Source: Marinicauda salina (GTDB taxonomy: Bacteria > Pseudomonadota > Alphaproteobacteria > Caulobacterales > Maricaulaceae). From it: a stretch of DNA of 64,000 nucleotides. Numbering within the stretch: the first letter of the stretch is position 1; every line of letters starts with the position of its first letter. Positions 41,385-50,626 of this stretch are shown piece after piece. Where the stretch lies: NCBI RefSeq assembly GCF_003122085.1, contig NZ_QEXV01000003.1, forward strand, positions 623,001-687,000, given 5' to 3'. Below the pieces are notes generated by a model that saw nothing but the letters and a program-made list of their open reading frames with translations, made no database searches and was not told where the DNA came from. Position numbers and translations under genes: made by a program.

Positions 41385-42443
41385 TCAAGCCAGTTCGAAC
41401 GGTTCAAGTCCGGACAGGCGCATGGCCTGCGGACGCTCGGGGATGTCTCTCACGCGGCCCTTCTTGGCCGCCTCGGCGATGGCGCGGATATGCGCGGGCG
41501 TGGTGCCGCAGCAGCCGCCGACGATGTTGACCAGGCCGTCCTTGGCCCAGTCCTCGATATGGGCGGCGGTCTCGTCGGGCGTCTCGTCGTACTCGCCGAA
41601 GGCGTTGGGCAGGCCGGCGTTGGGATAGGCCAGCACGCGCGTGTCCGCGATTCGGCTCATCTCCTTGACGTAGGCGCGCAGATCCTTGGCGCCGAGCGCG
41701 CAGTTGAGGCCGACGGCCCACGGCTGGGCGTGGCGCACGGAGTGCCAGAACGCCTCGGTGGTTTGACCCGACAGGGTCCGGCCCGACGCGTCGGTGATCG
41801 TGCCCGAGATCATCACGGGAATGTCCTCGATCGCGCCGGCTTCGCGCAGGTCCAGGATCGCCTTGATCGCGGCCTTGGCGTTCAGCGTGTCGAAGATCGT
41901 CTCGATCAGGAAGAAGTCGACATGCGGCGCCATCGCCTCGATCTGCTCGGCGTAGGCCTCGCGGATGTCGTCGAAGCTGACGTCGCGAAAGCCGGGATCC
42001 TCGACATCGGGCGAGATCGACAGCGTCTTGTTGGTCGGCCCGATCGCGCCGGCCACGCCGCGCGGCGAGCCGGTCTCTTCAGCGACTTCGTCGGCGGCCT
42101 CGCGGGCCAGGCGCGCGCCCTCGGCGGCGATCTCCGAGGCGAGGTCCTGCATCTCGTAATCGGCCTGGGCGATCGTCGTCGCCGAGAAGGTGTTGCTCTC
42201 GACGATGTCGGCGCCGGCCTCGAAATAGGCCTTGTGAATCTTCTTCAAGGCGTCCTGCTGGGTGAGATTGAGCAGGTCGTTATTGCCCTTCACCGAACAG
42301 GACCAGTCGGCGAAGCGCTCGCCGCGATAGTCGTCTTCCTCCAGACCCAGATCCTGGATCTGGGTGCCCATCGCGCCGTCGAGCACGAGGACGCGCTCGG
42401 AGGCCAGCGCCTCGAGCGCCTTCAGGCGGTCTTGTCTCGTCAT
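41385..42443 (-). CDS. Homocysteine S-methyltransferase subunit of split MetH
   Basis: A 352-residue homocysteine-binding domain: [15 protein letters not shown] near the N-terminus, [28 protein letters not shown] with one zinc Cys, and [20 protein letters not shown] with the paired zinc Cys. It supplies the first domain of MetH as a separate chain. It lies between metF (11-bp gap) and the rest of metH (7-bp gap). Confidence 0.94.
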   Translation of the reverse strand: MTRQDRLKALEALASERVLVLDGAMGTQIQDLGLEEDDYRGERFADWSCSVKGNNDLLNLTQQDALKKIHKAYFEAGADIVESNTFSATTIAQADYEMQDLASEIAAEGARLAREAADEVAEETGSPRGVAGAIGPTNKTLSISPDVEDPGFRDVSFDDIREAYAEQIEAMAPHVDFFLIETIFDTLNAKAAIKAILDLREAGAIEDIPVMISGTITDASGRTLSGQTTEAFWHSVRHAQPWAVGLNCALGAKDLRAYVKEMSRIADTRVLAYPNAGLPNAFGEYDETPDETAAHIEDWAKDGLVNIVGGCCGTTPAHIRAIAEAAKKGRVRDIPERPQAMRLSGLEPFELA

Positions 42444-42454
42444 TCCTCAGCCTT

Positions 42455-43354
42455 TCAGGCGGCTTCCATTTCGGCCGGCGTCGCGCCCAGCAGGCGCGTC
42501 GTGCAGAGCGCGAGCTCGGCCCGGTTCAGCGTGTACAGGTGGAACTGGTCGACGCCGCCCTCGGCGAGCTTCGTGCACAGCTCGGCGGCGACGTTGGCGG
42601 TGACCATCTTGCGGGTCTCGACGTCGTCGTCGAGGCCCTCGTAGAGATCGTCCATCCAGGACGGGATGGCCGAGCCGCACATGCCGGCCATCCGCTTCAG
42701 CCCCTTGAAGTTGGACTGGAGCATGATCCCCGGCACGATCGGGATGTCGATGCCGGCGGCCCGGACCCGCTCGAGATAGCGGAAATAGACGTCCGGCTCG
42801 AAGAAGAACTGCGTGATGGCCCGCGTCGCGCCGTTGTCGATCTTCTGCTTCAAGAGATCGATGTCGTAGTCGTAGCTCGGGCTCTCGGGGTGCTTCTCGG
42901 GATAGCAGCCCACCGAGATCTCGAAATCGCCGATCTTCTTGATGCCGCCGGCCAGCTCGGCGGCGTTGGCGTAGCCGCCTTCATGCGGGACGTACTTCTC
43001 GCCGATGCCCTCGGGGGGATCGCCGCGCAGCGCCACGATATGGCGCACGCCGGCGGCCCAGTAATCGCGGATGACGTCGTCGATCTCCTCGCGCGTGGCG
43101 TCGACGCAGGTCAGGTGCGCGGCCGGCTTCAGGTCCGTCTCCTGGACGATGCGCTTGACCGTGCGGTGCGTCCGGTCGCGCGTCGAACCGCCCGCGCCGT
43201 AGGTGACCGACACGAAGCTTGGATTCAGCGGTTCGAGCCGCGAGATCGAATCCCACAGGCGTTCCTCGGCCTCGTCGGTCTTGGGCGGGAAGAATTCGAA
43301 CGAGAATTTCGGGACGCTGTCGGCGTCCCGCGCGTGAATCGCGGTCAACGTCAT
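42455..43354 (-). CDS. metF: Methylenetetrahydrofolate reductase MetF
   Basis: A 299-residue FAD enzyme that makes the methyl-THF used by the next two genes. It shows KFSFEFFPPKTDEAEERLW, SVTYGAGGSTRDRTHRTV, HLTCVDATREEI, HIVALRGDPPEG and ITQFFFEPDVYFRYL. The ATG at 43,354 overlaps the regulator's stop codon (ATGA); the open frame continues upstream through that gene without meaning. Confidence 0.96.
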   Translation of the reverse strand: MTLTAIHARDADSVPKFSFEFFPPKTDEAEERLWDSISRLEPLNPSFVSVTYGAGGSTRDRTHRTVKRIVQETDLKPAAHLTCVDATREEIDDVIRDYWAAGVRHIVALRGDPPEGIGEKYVPHEGGYANAAELAGGIKKIGDFEISVGCYPEKHPESPSYDYDIDLLKQKIDNGATRAITQFFFEPDVYFRYLERVRAAGIDIPIVPGIMLQSNFKGLKRMAGMCGSAIPSWMDDLYEGLDDDVETRKMVTANVAAELCTKLAEGGVDQFHLYTLNRAELALCTTRLLGATPAEMEAA

Positions 43355-44343
43355 TGAGCGGGCTCCTGAATGGACTGATCGGAATTCTCTTCGGCCGGGA
43401 CGGTCGGCTTGACGCCGGTCCACACGAGCACGGTCAGGCGCTCGTCGTCGGCCGCATCGGGCGCGAGCGCGAGCGGCTCGCCGGCCTCGAGGCCGGCGGC
43501 GTCGAGCGCGTCGCGGATCTCCTCGGCGGGAAAGCCGAGGCGGCGATGGTGATGGCGCTCGCGCAGCCAATCCAGGCCGTGCGGCGCGAAGTCGGCGATG
43601 ACCACGCGGCCGCCCGGCGCGACCACGCGCACGCACTCCTCGACCACGCGCTCGGGATCCTCCACGACGTGGAGGACCTGGTGGACGGTGACGAGATCGG
43701 CCGCGCGCGAATCGATCGGCAGCGCGCCGGCGTCGGCCTGGCGCACGAAGCGGTCGGACAGGCCGGCCTTGGCGATGTTGGAACGGGCGAGATTGAGCAT
43801 CTCGTGGCTGAGATCGATGCCCACGCCGTCCTTTGCGCGGTCGACGAAGACCTCGAGCATGCGTCCCGTGCCGGTGCCGATATCGAGGTGCAGGTCGAAC
43901 GGCCCCGGTCCCGCTGCGGCGCGCATGGCCGCCTCGACCTCGGCCTCGGGGAACTGCACCGCGCGGATATGCTCCCAGTCGCTGGCGACGCGTTCGAAAT
44001 AGGCCGACGCGGCGTCGGCGCGCTCCTGCTTGACCGCGTTCAGCCGCTCCAGGTCGCGGGCCAGGTCGGGATCGCCGGAGTCGGCGATCTCCTCGATCAG
44101 GGCGGCGAGCTTGCGGCCGACATCGGATTTCGCCAGGCGATAGAAGACCCACGAGCCCTCGGGCAGGCGTTCGGCCAGCCCGGCGTCGACCAGCATCTTG
44201 AGATGCCGGCTCACCCGCGGCTGGCTCTGGCCGAGGATGCGCACCAGCTCGCTGACCGTCAGCTCGCCCCGCCACAACAGGGTGACGATGCGCAGCCGTG
44301 TCGGCTCGCCAAGCGCGCGCAGCTTTCTGAGCAGGTCTTCCAA
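43351..44343 (-). CDS. ArsR-type regulator fused to SAM-dependent methyltransferase
   Basis: About 330 residues. The N-terminal winged helix (LRALGEPTRLRIVTLLWRGELTVSELVRILGQSQPRVSRHLKML) is ArsR-like. From about residue 110 a class I methyltransferase domain follows (LHLDIGTGTGRMLEV, GIDLSHEMLNLAR). It leads the metF-metH operon, so it probably senses SAM or SAH, like the SahR regulators described in Proteobacteria. I chose the TTG at 44,343 because GAGGGG lies 5 bases upstream, and because the GTG at 44,370 lies inside the operator palindrome. Confidence 0.85.
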   Translation of the reverse strand: MEDLLRKLRALGEPTRLRIVTLLWRGELTVSELVRILGQSQPRVSRHLKMLVDAGLAERLPEGSWVFYRLAKSDVGRKLAALIEEIADSGDPDLARDLERLNAVKQERADAASAYFERVASDWEHIRAVQFPEAEVEAAMRAAAGPGPFDLHLDIGTGTGRMLEVFVDRAKDGVGIDLSHEMLNLARSNIAKAGLSDRFVRQADAGALPIDSRAADLVTVHQVLHVVEDPERVVEECVRVVAPGGRVVIADFAPHGLDWLRERHHHRRLGFPAEEIRDALDAAGLEAGEPLALAPDAADDERLTVLVWTGVKPTVPAEENSDQSIQEPAQ

Positions 44344-44369
44344 GACGCCCCTCGAACAGCGAAAAATCA

Positions 44370-44387
44370 CATAAAGATATCTTTATG
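44370..44387. promoter_or_regulatory. Perfect 18-bp palindromic operator of the methionine operon
   Basis: CATAAAGATATCTTTATG is a perfect palindrome, AT-rich in a GC-rich genome, 27 bp upstream of the regulator's start. It is the likely binding site of the ArsR-type regulator encoded just below. Similar ATAAAGATATCTTTAT-like sites are recalled for SahR, but this was not searched. Confidence 0.7.
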
Positions 44388-44541
44388 CGATTATCTGCCG
44401 AGGATCAACGCCCCTCCCCGCCGCCGCGTGTTGCCCCGAAGCCGCGGCGGGGGCCTTCCCTCGCGTCTCCCGGGAACGGGACTCTTTAGGTTAACGCTTG
44501 TCTGGCTCTATCCTGCCGCCCGCTGGAGGAGCCCGCCCTTG

Positions 44542-45288
44542 ATGCGATCCCTGCAAAATCGGCTGCGCGGCGTCGCGCGCGCCATGCTCGCCTGCGTTTC
44601 CCTCGGGGTCGCCGCGTGCGCGACCAGCCCGGAAGCGATCGAGGCGAACGATCCGCTCGAACCGCTCAACAGGCGAATCTATGCGGTGAACGAGGGATTC
44701 GATTCCGTTCTGCTCGAACCCGCCTCGGACGCCTACGCAGCCGTCGCCCCCGACCCGGTCGAGAGCGGCGTGCGCAATTTCATGACCAATCTCAACCAGC
44801 CCGTCGTGTTCGCCAACACCGTGCTGCAGGGGCGGTTCCGCGACGCCGGCCAGACCGCGGCGCGGTTCGGGCTGAACACCGTGTTCGGCCTCGGCGGCTT
44901 CGTCGACGTCGCCGACCGGGAAGGCGTCCCCGAGCACCACGAGGACTTCGGCCAGACGCTGGCCGTCTGGGGCGTGGGAGAAGGCCCCTATCTGATGCTC
45001 CCCGTGTTCGGACCGTCGAACATCCGCGACGGCGTCGGCCGGGTGGTGGACCGCTATCCCCACGTTCTCAACTGGGACGCGGAGTTCTCCGATTCGACGG
45101 CCGCCTGGACCACGCGCGGCGTCAACGGCTTGAGCTGGCGCTCGCAGCAGGACGAGTTGTTCGAAAGCATGGACCGCACCGCGATCGATCCCTATGTGCA
45201 GCTCAGATCGGCCTGGCGGCAGAGCCGCGCTGCCGCCATTCGCGACGAGGGAGACGACGGGTTCGACGATCTCCCCGATTTCGAATAG
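44542..45288 (+). CDS. mlaA: Outer-membrane lipid asymmetry lipoprotein MlaA
   Basis: A 248-residue lipoprotein (VacJ family) that extracts mislocalised phospholipids from the outer membrane. The lipobox is GVAACATS (Cys about residue 23). Family sequence DPLEPLNRRIYAVNEGFDSVLLEP, FMTNLNQPVVFANTVLQG, FGLGGFVDVAD, EDFGQTLAVWGVGEGPYLMLPVFGPSNIRDGVG is present. mlaC follows 40 bp downstream; the mlaFED transporter genes are not in the window. Confidence 0.94.
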   Translation: MRSLQNRLRGVARAMLACVSLGVAACATSPEAIEANDPLEPLNRRIYAVNEGFDSVLLEPASDAYAAVAPDPVESGVRNFMTNLNQPVVFANTVLQGRFRDAGQTAARFGLNTVFGLGGFVDVADREGVPEHHEDFGQTLAVWGVGEGPYLMLPVFGPSNIRDGVGRVVDRYPHVLNWDAEFSDSTAAWTTRGVNGLSWRSQQDELFESMDRTAIDPYVQLRSAWRQSRAAAIRDEGDDGFDDLPDFE

Positions 45289-45328
45289 CGCCCGAAACTC
45301 GCCGCAAAGTCGCGAGAGAAATCCGCCC

Positions 45329-45982
45329 ATGATGACGCTCGCCAGGATCCTCCCAGCCGCGTGCCTCGCGTTGATCGCGTTCGCGACGCCGGCTTCGGCC
45401 GCCGACGCCGCCGAGGCCGAGGCGTTCGTCGAGGAGAACGCCCAGGCGGTGATCGACGTCCTCGAGGAGTTTCACCAGGGCGACCGGTCGCTCGCCGCCG
45501 TCAAGCAGGACTTCCGCGGGCGCGTCGACGAGCTGGCCGATGTCGACCGCATCTCCAATTTCGTGCTGGGCCGCTGGCGCCGCATGGCCGACGAGGCCGA
45601 CCTCCGGGAGTTCCGAGAGACGTTCCGGGAGTTCGCGATCGGCGTCTACGAGACCGAGCTGACGAACTACGCCGGCCAGACGCTCGAAGTCACCGGCTCG
45701 GTGACGCGCGGGCCCGGCGACTACATCGTGCGCAGCGAGGTCTCGGGCGGTCCGGCCGGCGAGACCTACGACGTCAACTGGCGCGTGCTCGAGAACACCG
45801 ACGGCGAGCTTCGCGTCGTCGACGTCCAGGTCCAGGACATCTGGCTGGCCCAGACCCAGCGCGAGCAGATCACCTCGATCATCGGAAACAATCGCGGCGA
45901 CGTGTCGGCGGCCACCGAGCAGCTGCGCCGGCGGATCGCCGAACGCGACGGCTCGGAGTCGGCGTACGCGTCCGCCGAGTAG
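45329..45982 (+). CDS. mlaC: Phospholipid-binding periplasmic protein MlaC
   Basis: A 217-residue exported protein with a signal peptide (LARILPAACLALIAFATPASA) and the MlaC/Ttg2D fold (FRGRVDELADVDRISNFVLGRWRRMADEADLREF, YAGQTLEVTGSVTRGPGDYIVRSEV). It shuttles phospholipid between MlaA and the inner-membrane ABC complex. It is co-directional with mlaA and probably in one transcript with it. Confidence 0.93.
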   Translation: MMTLARILPAACLALIAFATPASAADAAEAEAFVEENAQAVIDVLEEFHQGDRSLAAVKQDFRGRVDELADVDRISNFVLGRWRRMADEADLREFRETFREFAIGVYETELTNYAGQTLEVTGSVTRGPGDYIVRSEVSGGPAGETYDVNWRVLENTDGELRVVDVQVQDIWLAQTQREQITSIIGNNRGDVSAATEQLRRRIAERDGSESAYASAE

Positions 45983-46032
45983 GCGCGGCCTTCGGGCGCG
46001 TCGGGCGCCGAACATCGGAACACCCCCGTTCC

Positions 46033-46821
46033 CTAGAGCCCCGGCGGCGTCAGCCAGTCCGGCGCGCGACCGGCTGCTGCAACCGCGCCCAGCATGACTC
46101 CGGCGAGATTGTTCACTGCATGCGCCGCGACAGCCGGCCACAGCGAGCCGGAGGCCCGGAAGATCCAGATCAACGCCAGCGACAGCACGGCTGCGTTGAT
46201 CGCCTGAGGCGGCACGATGTGCATCGCGCCGAACATGATCGAACTCAGCACGGCCGCCAGCCAGACGGGGTGATGACCCGTCATCCAGCGAAACAGAAAA
46301 CCGCGGAAGAACACTTCCTCAGCGAACGGCGTCACCGCCAGCGTCATCGCGAGGAATCCCGCCTGCACAGCGAATGAAGATGCATCTCCGAACGCGAATG
46401 GCGGTCCGCTGAACGCGGCCCATGCCGGCAACGCGGCCATCATCATCTTGACCAGCGCCAGCCCGGTCGCGACGAAGACCAGGCCCAGACCAGCGCCGAT
46501 CGCGAGCCAGCCGGGGCGTACGGACCGCAACCCCAGCCCGGCCCAGCCGATCTCGCGGCGCCGCGCCAGGATCAACCAGATCGCGAACAGGAGAGCCCCC
46601 GCCTTGCTCGCCTGGCTGATCACGAGGAGCGAGGCCGGCAGACGCTCACCGTCTCCGAGATAGGCCTCCATCCCGATCGTTCCGGCCACTATGCGCATGT
46701 GAGCGAAGCTCGCCAGCGCATACAGCCCGAATGCGGTGAGGATCACTCCGGCCCCGGTCGCAAAGCGCCAGCCGGGCCTGAACGTCATGCACGGGGTCGG
46801 CGCGGCGGAGGGTTCATGCAT
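46033..46821 (-). CDS. CPBP-family intramembrane metalloprotease
   Basis: A 262-residue polytopic protein. The Abi/CPBP motifs are intact: EEVFFRG (motif 1, metal-binding Glu pair), FGAMH (motif 2) and HAVNN (motif 3). Relatives are CAAX-type prenyl proteases or bacteriocin self-immunity proteins; the substrate here is unknown. Base composition is slightly less GC-rich than its neighbours. It converges on mlaC and lies alone. Confidence 0.88.
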   Translation of the reverse strand: MHEPSAAPTPCMTFRPGWRFATGAGVILTAFGLYALASFAHMRIVAGTIGMEAYLGDGERLPASLLVISQASKAGALLFAIWLILARRREIGWAGLGLRSVRPGWLAIGAGLGLVFVATGLALVKMMMAALPAWAAFSGPPFAFGDASSFAVQAGFLAMTLAVTPFAEEVFFRGFLFRWMTGHHPVWLAAVLSSIMFGAMHIVPPQAINAAVLSLALIWIFRASGSLWPAVAAHAVNNLAGVMLGAVAAAGRAPDWLTPPGL

Positions 46822-46913
46822 CTGTCTTCTCCTCGAATGGAACGGGAGAAGCCTCGCCGCGCCGCGCCGGCGCGCCTACCTGCAGATGTCGGGAAGATGT
46901 CGATCGACAGGCG

Positions 46914-47588
46914 TCAGCCGGGCCGGCGGGCGCAGGCGGCGGCCTGGGTGCGATTGGCGACGCCGAGCTTGGCGTAGAGCGTCGAGTTGTAGCTGCGCAC
47001 GGTCGCCGGCGAGAGATTGAGCTCGCGCGCGATCTCCTTGTCCGACAACCCGCGGCCGATCAGGCCCAGAAGCCGCTGTTCGCGCGCGGTCAGCGCCTCA
47101 AGCCCCGCCGCCGGCGGATCAGCCAAATCCGCTTCGCCGGGCGCAGGTTCGGGTGCGAGGCCGAGCAGCGCACCCGAAAGCGGCGCGTATCGCACGTCTA
47201 TCCGCGTGCCGGGAGCGAGCTTCCCCGCTGCGGTTTCGTCGAGATCGAACCATCTCTCGCCGAGGCGCAGCCGCGTGCGCTCGGGGCCGACCAGGCCCGG
47301 CGCCCGCGCGCGGCGCAGCTCCGCCGGCCCGGTCGCGGACTCGACCCGGCCCGCCTTCAGGTCCCGCCAGGCGGCGACGAGACGGCCGGGCGCATCGCGG
47401 AACAGGACGATCCAGAGTCCCAGCAGGGCCGGAGCGAGCAGCCACGGTCCGGCCAGCGGCCGGCCGGGAACCGTCGCGATCCAGACCAGACTGGCGGCGA
47501 GGCCGAAGACGGCGCCGAGGAAGACGGCGGCGCGCGCGGCTTGGACGGTCAGGAACCGCCGCAGCCGCGCGCGCTCCGCCCCGGTCAT
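46914..47588 (-). CDS. Membrane-anchored LuxR-type transcriptional regulator
   Basis: A 224-residue protein with two N-terminal membrane helices (AAVFLGAVFGLAASLVWIATV and PWLLAPALLGLWIVLF), a middle region of unknown fold, and a C-terminal LuxR/GerE helix-turn-helix (LTAREQRLLGLIGRGLSDKEIARELNLSPATVRSYNSTLYAKLGVANRTQAAA). There is no receiver domain. The start is 1 bp after the ettA stop, so it should be expressed with ettA and would be affected by the element inserted in ettA. Confidence 0.85.
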   Translation of the reverse strand: MTGAERARLRRFLTVQAARAAVFLGAVFGLAASLVWIATVPGRPLAGPWLLAPALLGLWIVLFRDAPGRLVAAWRDLKAGRVESATGPAELRRARAPGLVGPERTRLRLGERWFDLDETAAGKLAPGTRIDVRYAPLSGALLGLAPEPAPGEADLADPPAAGLEALTAREQRLLGLIGRGLSDKEIARELNLSPATVRSYNSTLYAKLGVANRTQAAACARRPG

Positions 47589-47589
47589 C

Positions 47590-49254
47590 CTACCGCTCGA
47601 ACTTCTGGAACTTGATGCGGTGCGGGATCTCGGCGTCGTCGCCGAGCCGGCGCTTCTTGTCCTCGAGATAGTCCGAGAACGCGCCCTCGAACCACTCGAC
47701 ATGGCTGTCGCCCTCGAAGGCGAGGATGTGGGTCGCGATCCGGTCGAGGAAGAAACGGTCGTGCGAGATGATCACCGCGCAGCCGGGGAAGTCCTCGAGC
47801 GCGGCCTCCAGCGCCGACAGCGTCTCGACGTCGAGATCGTTGGTCGGCTCGTCGAGCAGCAGCAGATTGCCGCCCTCCTTGAGCATCTTGGCGAGATGGA
47901 CGCGGTTGCGCTCGCCGCCCGAGAGCACGCCGACCTTCTTCTGCTGGTCGCCGCCCTTGAAGTTGAAGGCGCCGACATAGGCCCGGCTGTTCACTTCGTG
48001 GCCGCCGAGATCGATCATGTCGTGGCCGCCGGAGATCTCCTCCCAGACGGTGTGCTTGGCGTCGAGCGCCTCGCGCGACTGGTCGACATAGCCGACCTGG
48101 ACGGTCTCGCCGATGGCGATGTCGCCGGCGTCGGGTTTCTCCTCGCCGACGATCATGCGGAACAGGGTGGTCTTGCCCGCGCCGTTGGGACCGATGACGC
48201 CGACGATGCCGCCCGGCGGCAGCTTGAAGGACAGGTCCTTGATCAGCAGCCTGTCCTCGAAGCCCTTGGAAACATTGTCGAACTCGACCACGTTGCCGCC
48301 CAGCCGCGGCCCCGGCGGGATGCGGATGACCGCGGTGGAGATCTTCTCCTTGTCGGCCTTGTCGCGCATCTCCTCGTAGGACTTGATGCGCGCCTTCGAC
48401 TTGGCCTGGCGGGCCTTGGGCGAAGAGCGGATCCACTCCAGCTCGCGGCTGAGCGCGCGCTGCTTGGCGGTCTCCTCGCGGGCCTCCTGCTCGAGACGCT
48501 TCTGCTTCTGCTCCAGCCAGGACGAGTAGCCGCCCTTGTAGGGAACGCCCTGGCCGCGATCGAGCTCGAGCGTCCAGGTCGTGATGGCGTCGAGGAAGTA
48601 GCGGTCGTGGGTGACGATCAGCACCGCGCCCGGATACTGCTCGAGATGGTGCTGCAGCCAGGCGACGCTCTCGGCGTCGAGATGGTTGGTCGGCTCGTCG
48701 AGCAGCAGCATGTGCGGCTTCGACAAGAGCAGCCGGCAGATCGCCACGCGGCGGACCTCGCCGCCCGACAGCGTGGTGACGTCGGCGTCGCCCGGCGGGC
48801 AGCGCAGCGCGTCCATCGCCATCTCGATCTTGGAATCGATGTCCCAGGCGTCGCGCTGGTCGACCTTCTCCTGAAGGTCGGTCATCTCCGTCATCAGCTC
48901 GTCGGAATATTCCTCGGCGAGCTTCATGGCGAGCGCGTTGTACTGGTCGTAGAGCTGCTTGTCCTCGGAGCCCTCGATGACGTTCTCCCAGACCGTCTTG
49001 TCGGCGTCGAGCTGCGGCTCCTGCGGCAGATAGCCCACGCGCACGCCCTTCTCGGCCCAGGCCTCGCCGGTGAAGTCCGGATCCTGGCCGGCCATGATCC
49101 TCAGAAGGGTCGACTTGCCCGAACCGTTCACCCCGACGACGCCGATCTTGGCGTCGGGCAGGAAATGCAGCGAGATGCCCGAAAAGACCGACTTCCCGCC
49201 GGGATAGGTCTTTGCGAGATTATCCATGTGATAGACGTACTGGTAACTGCTCAC
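47590..49254 (-). CDS. ettA: Energy-dependent translational throttle protein EttA (ABC-F)
   Basis: A 554-residue ABC-F ATPase that binds the ribosomal E site and gates translation by energy state. Two ABC domains are present: Walker A GVNGSGKST with LSGGEVRRVAICRLLLSKPHMLLLDEPTNHLD in the first, and GPNGAGKTT with LSGGERNRVHLAKMLKEGG in the second, with the PtIM arm between. The first codons now come from the integrated element: GTG AGC AGT replaces the chromosomal ATG TCC TCA left at 56,935, keeping Met-Ser-Ser. AAGGGGG lies 6 bases upstream. Confidence 0.96.
   Translation of the reverse strand: MSSYQYVYHMDNLAKTYPGGKSVFSGISLHFLPDAKIGVVGVNGSGKSTLLRIMAGQDPDFTGEAWAEKGVRVGYLPQEPQLDADKTVWENVIEGSEDKQLYDQYNALAMKLAEEYSDELMTEMTDLQEKVDQRDAWDIDSKIEMAMDALRCPPGDADVTTLSGGEVRRVAICRLLLSKPHMLLLDEPTNHLDAESVAWLQHHLEQYPGAVLIVTHDRYFLDAITTWTLELDRGQGVPYKGGYSSWLEQKQKRLEQEAREETAKQRALSRELEWIRSSPKARQAKSKARIKSYEEMRDKADKEKISTAVIRIPPGPRLGGNVVEFDNVSKGFEDRLLIKDLSFKLPPGGIVGVIGPNGAGKTTLFRMIVGEEKPDAGDIAIGETVQVGYVDQSREALDAKHTVWEEISGGHDMIDLGGHEVNSRAYVGAFNFKGGDQQKKVGVLSGGERNRVHLAKMLKEGGNLLLLDEPTNDLDVETLSALEAALEDFPGCAVIISHDRFFLDRIATHILAFEGDSHVEWFEGAFSDYLEDKKRRLGDDAEIPHRIKFQKFER
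49232..49245. repeat. attL: 14-bp direct repeat in the ettA start
   Basis: TAGACGTACTGGTA, identical to 56,913-56,926. On the minus strand it encodes Tyr-Gln-Tyr-Val of EttA. The base before it on the ettA side continues the ettA frame (TAT CAC ATG), while the other copy ends in a TAG stop. Confidence 0.9.
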
Positions 49255-49305
49255 TCGAAACCCCCTTCAGGGCTTGAAAATCAGGGCTTTCCGCGCCTAT
49301 CTAGT

Positions 49306-49326
49306 GTCACACACCTATGTCACACA
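49306..49326 (+). promoter_or_regulatory. Left GTCACACA pair (probable integrase arm sites)
   Basis: GTCACACA occurs at 49,306-49,313 and 49,319-49,326, just inside attL. The same octamer occurs twice just inside attR. Short direct repeats inside both ends of an element are typical arm-type binding sites of tyrosine integrases. Reading toward ettA, the complement overlaps a weak promoter-like TTGTGT-N18-TAGATA. Confidence 0.55.
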
Positions 49327-49339
49327 ATGGACGCGAAGG

Positions 49340-50626
49340 ATGCCTAAGACGAAGACCAAACGCCCTCACCGAGACCGCGGCCTGCTGGATCGAAACGGTA
49401 TCTATCAGGCTCAGTTTCGGACGCCTAGAGAAGTCCTCCGAAGGCACCCGGATGAGCCCGAGGTCCACCGCCGCTCCCTCGGAACCTCATCGCTTCACGA
49501 AGCCCGCAAACTCCGCGACGCCTTTGAGGCGAGCCTCAGGAAACGCTGGAAGCGGCTGCTAGAGGAACACCCGCTGGAACGGCAGGCCAGAGAGGAGAGG
49601 GAATACATCCGCGAACACGGAGTAGAGCCTCCCGGCCCGTCCGCAATGATGACCGCTCAGGAACGCCTTGAGATGCTCGCGGATCGCTTGGGCGTTCGGG
49701 AGGAGTTCGAACAGGCGAATACGCTCCATCAGCTCCCCGAACAGCTTTTGGCGCACCGCGAAGGCAGAGAGCTGGTCAAGACTGCGGCCAGCCTGCGGGG
49801 AGGGCTTAACTGGAAGCTGGCGGGGGAAGAATTCCTCTCCCAAGGCACGATCAAGCCCAGCACCGGCAAGACCTATCAGAGCCAATGGAAGCTGGCCGAT
49901 GAGCATGGAGTCCCCGGCCCGAACGCCATTACCCGCGAGGAGGCCCGGAATTACCTCCGAAAGCGGCGAGACCAAGGGGCGACGCTCTCAACGCTCAACA
50001 CGATCATCACGGCAATGACCGGAGTGATGGGTTACCTGTTCCCCGATGACGAGGAACGCAAACGCGTTTGGAAAGGCCATGACGTAAAGCCTCGCGTGGA
50101 CAAGAAGGCGTCCAAACGCCGAGCGATCACCCCCGAAGAAATCGAGACGCTGCTAGCCGTCGATCGGCACTGGTCTCTGGCCGCTGCGATGAAGCTGGCG
50201 GTTCACTCCGGCCTCAGGCTCCAAGAGCTATACAACGCCGACTGGGATACCGAGGCGAAACTGATCCACGTCCGGGAAGGTAAGACCGATAGCTCCGCGA
50301 GAACCATCCCCATGCACCCCGATATCGTCGAGACGGCGAAGCGGTGGACCACCGATAAGACCCGGTACGGCTACAACACCGCCAAGGACACCTTCTCAAA
50401 GCTCAAGCGGGGCGTGGGCCTCCCGAAAGAGGTCTCATTCCACTCGACGCGCCACGCGTTCGCCTCGGAACTGGCGAAGGCCGGAGTGGAATATGAGCGC
50501 CGAGAGCTGCTCTGCGGACATAAGCCCGGAGGAGTCCAAAGCCGATACACGCACCTAGGCCCGGAGGACCTGAGAGAGGACCTCAAAAAGCTGGATTGGT
50601 CGCACGTCGATTGGCGCGGCGTGTAG
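49340..50626 (+). CDS. Tyrosine-type site-specific integrase
   Basis: A 428-residue recombinase. A basic N-terminal arm-binding region (PKTKTKRPHRDRG) is followed by a SAM-like core-binding domain (about residues 160-250). The catalytic domain has the Arg of HSGLRLQELY, the Lys of EGKTDSSARTIP, HSTRHAFASELAKAG (HxxR), the His of CGHKPGG and the nucleophile Tyr of QSRYTHL. The ATG at 49,340 is preceded by GAAGG; in-frame sequence upstream is att/arm DNA. It is transcribed inward from attL and catalyses integration into ettA. Confidence 0.93.
   Translation: MPKTKTKRPHRDRGLLDRNGIYQAQFRTPREVLRRHPDEPEVHRRSLGTSSLHEARKLRDAFEASLRKRWKRLLEEHPLERQAREEREYIREHGVEPPGPSAMMTAQERLEMLADRLGVREEFEQANTLHQLPEQLLAHREGRELVKTAASLRGGLNWKLAGEEFLSQGTIKPSTGKTYQSQWKLADEHGVPGPNAITREEARNYLRKRRDQGATLSTLNTIITAMTGVMGYLFPDDEERKRVWKGHDVKPRVDKKASKRRAITPEEIETLLAVDRHWSLAAAMKLAVHSGLRLQELYNADWDTEAKLIHVREGKTDSSARTIPMHPDIVETAKRWTTDKTRYGYNTAKDTFSKLKRGVGLPKEVSFHSTRHAFASELAKAGVEYERRELLCGHKPGGVQSRYTHLGPEDLREDLKKLDWSHVDWRGV

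Noticed and set aside
44344-44541. A SAM or SAH riboswitch upstream of the methionine operon
   Set aside because: No recognisable SAM-II or SAH motif. The leader is short and holds the palindromic operator instead.
49200-49330. A tRNA or tmRNA gene as integration site
   Set aside because: The repeated core lies in ettA codons. No tRNA-like fold is present at either end.
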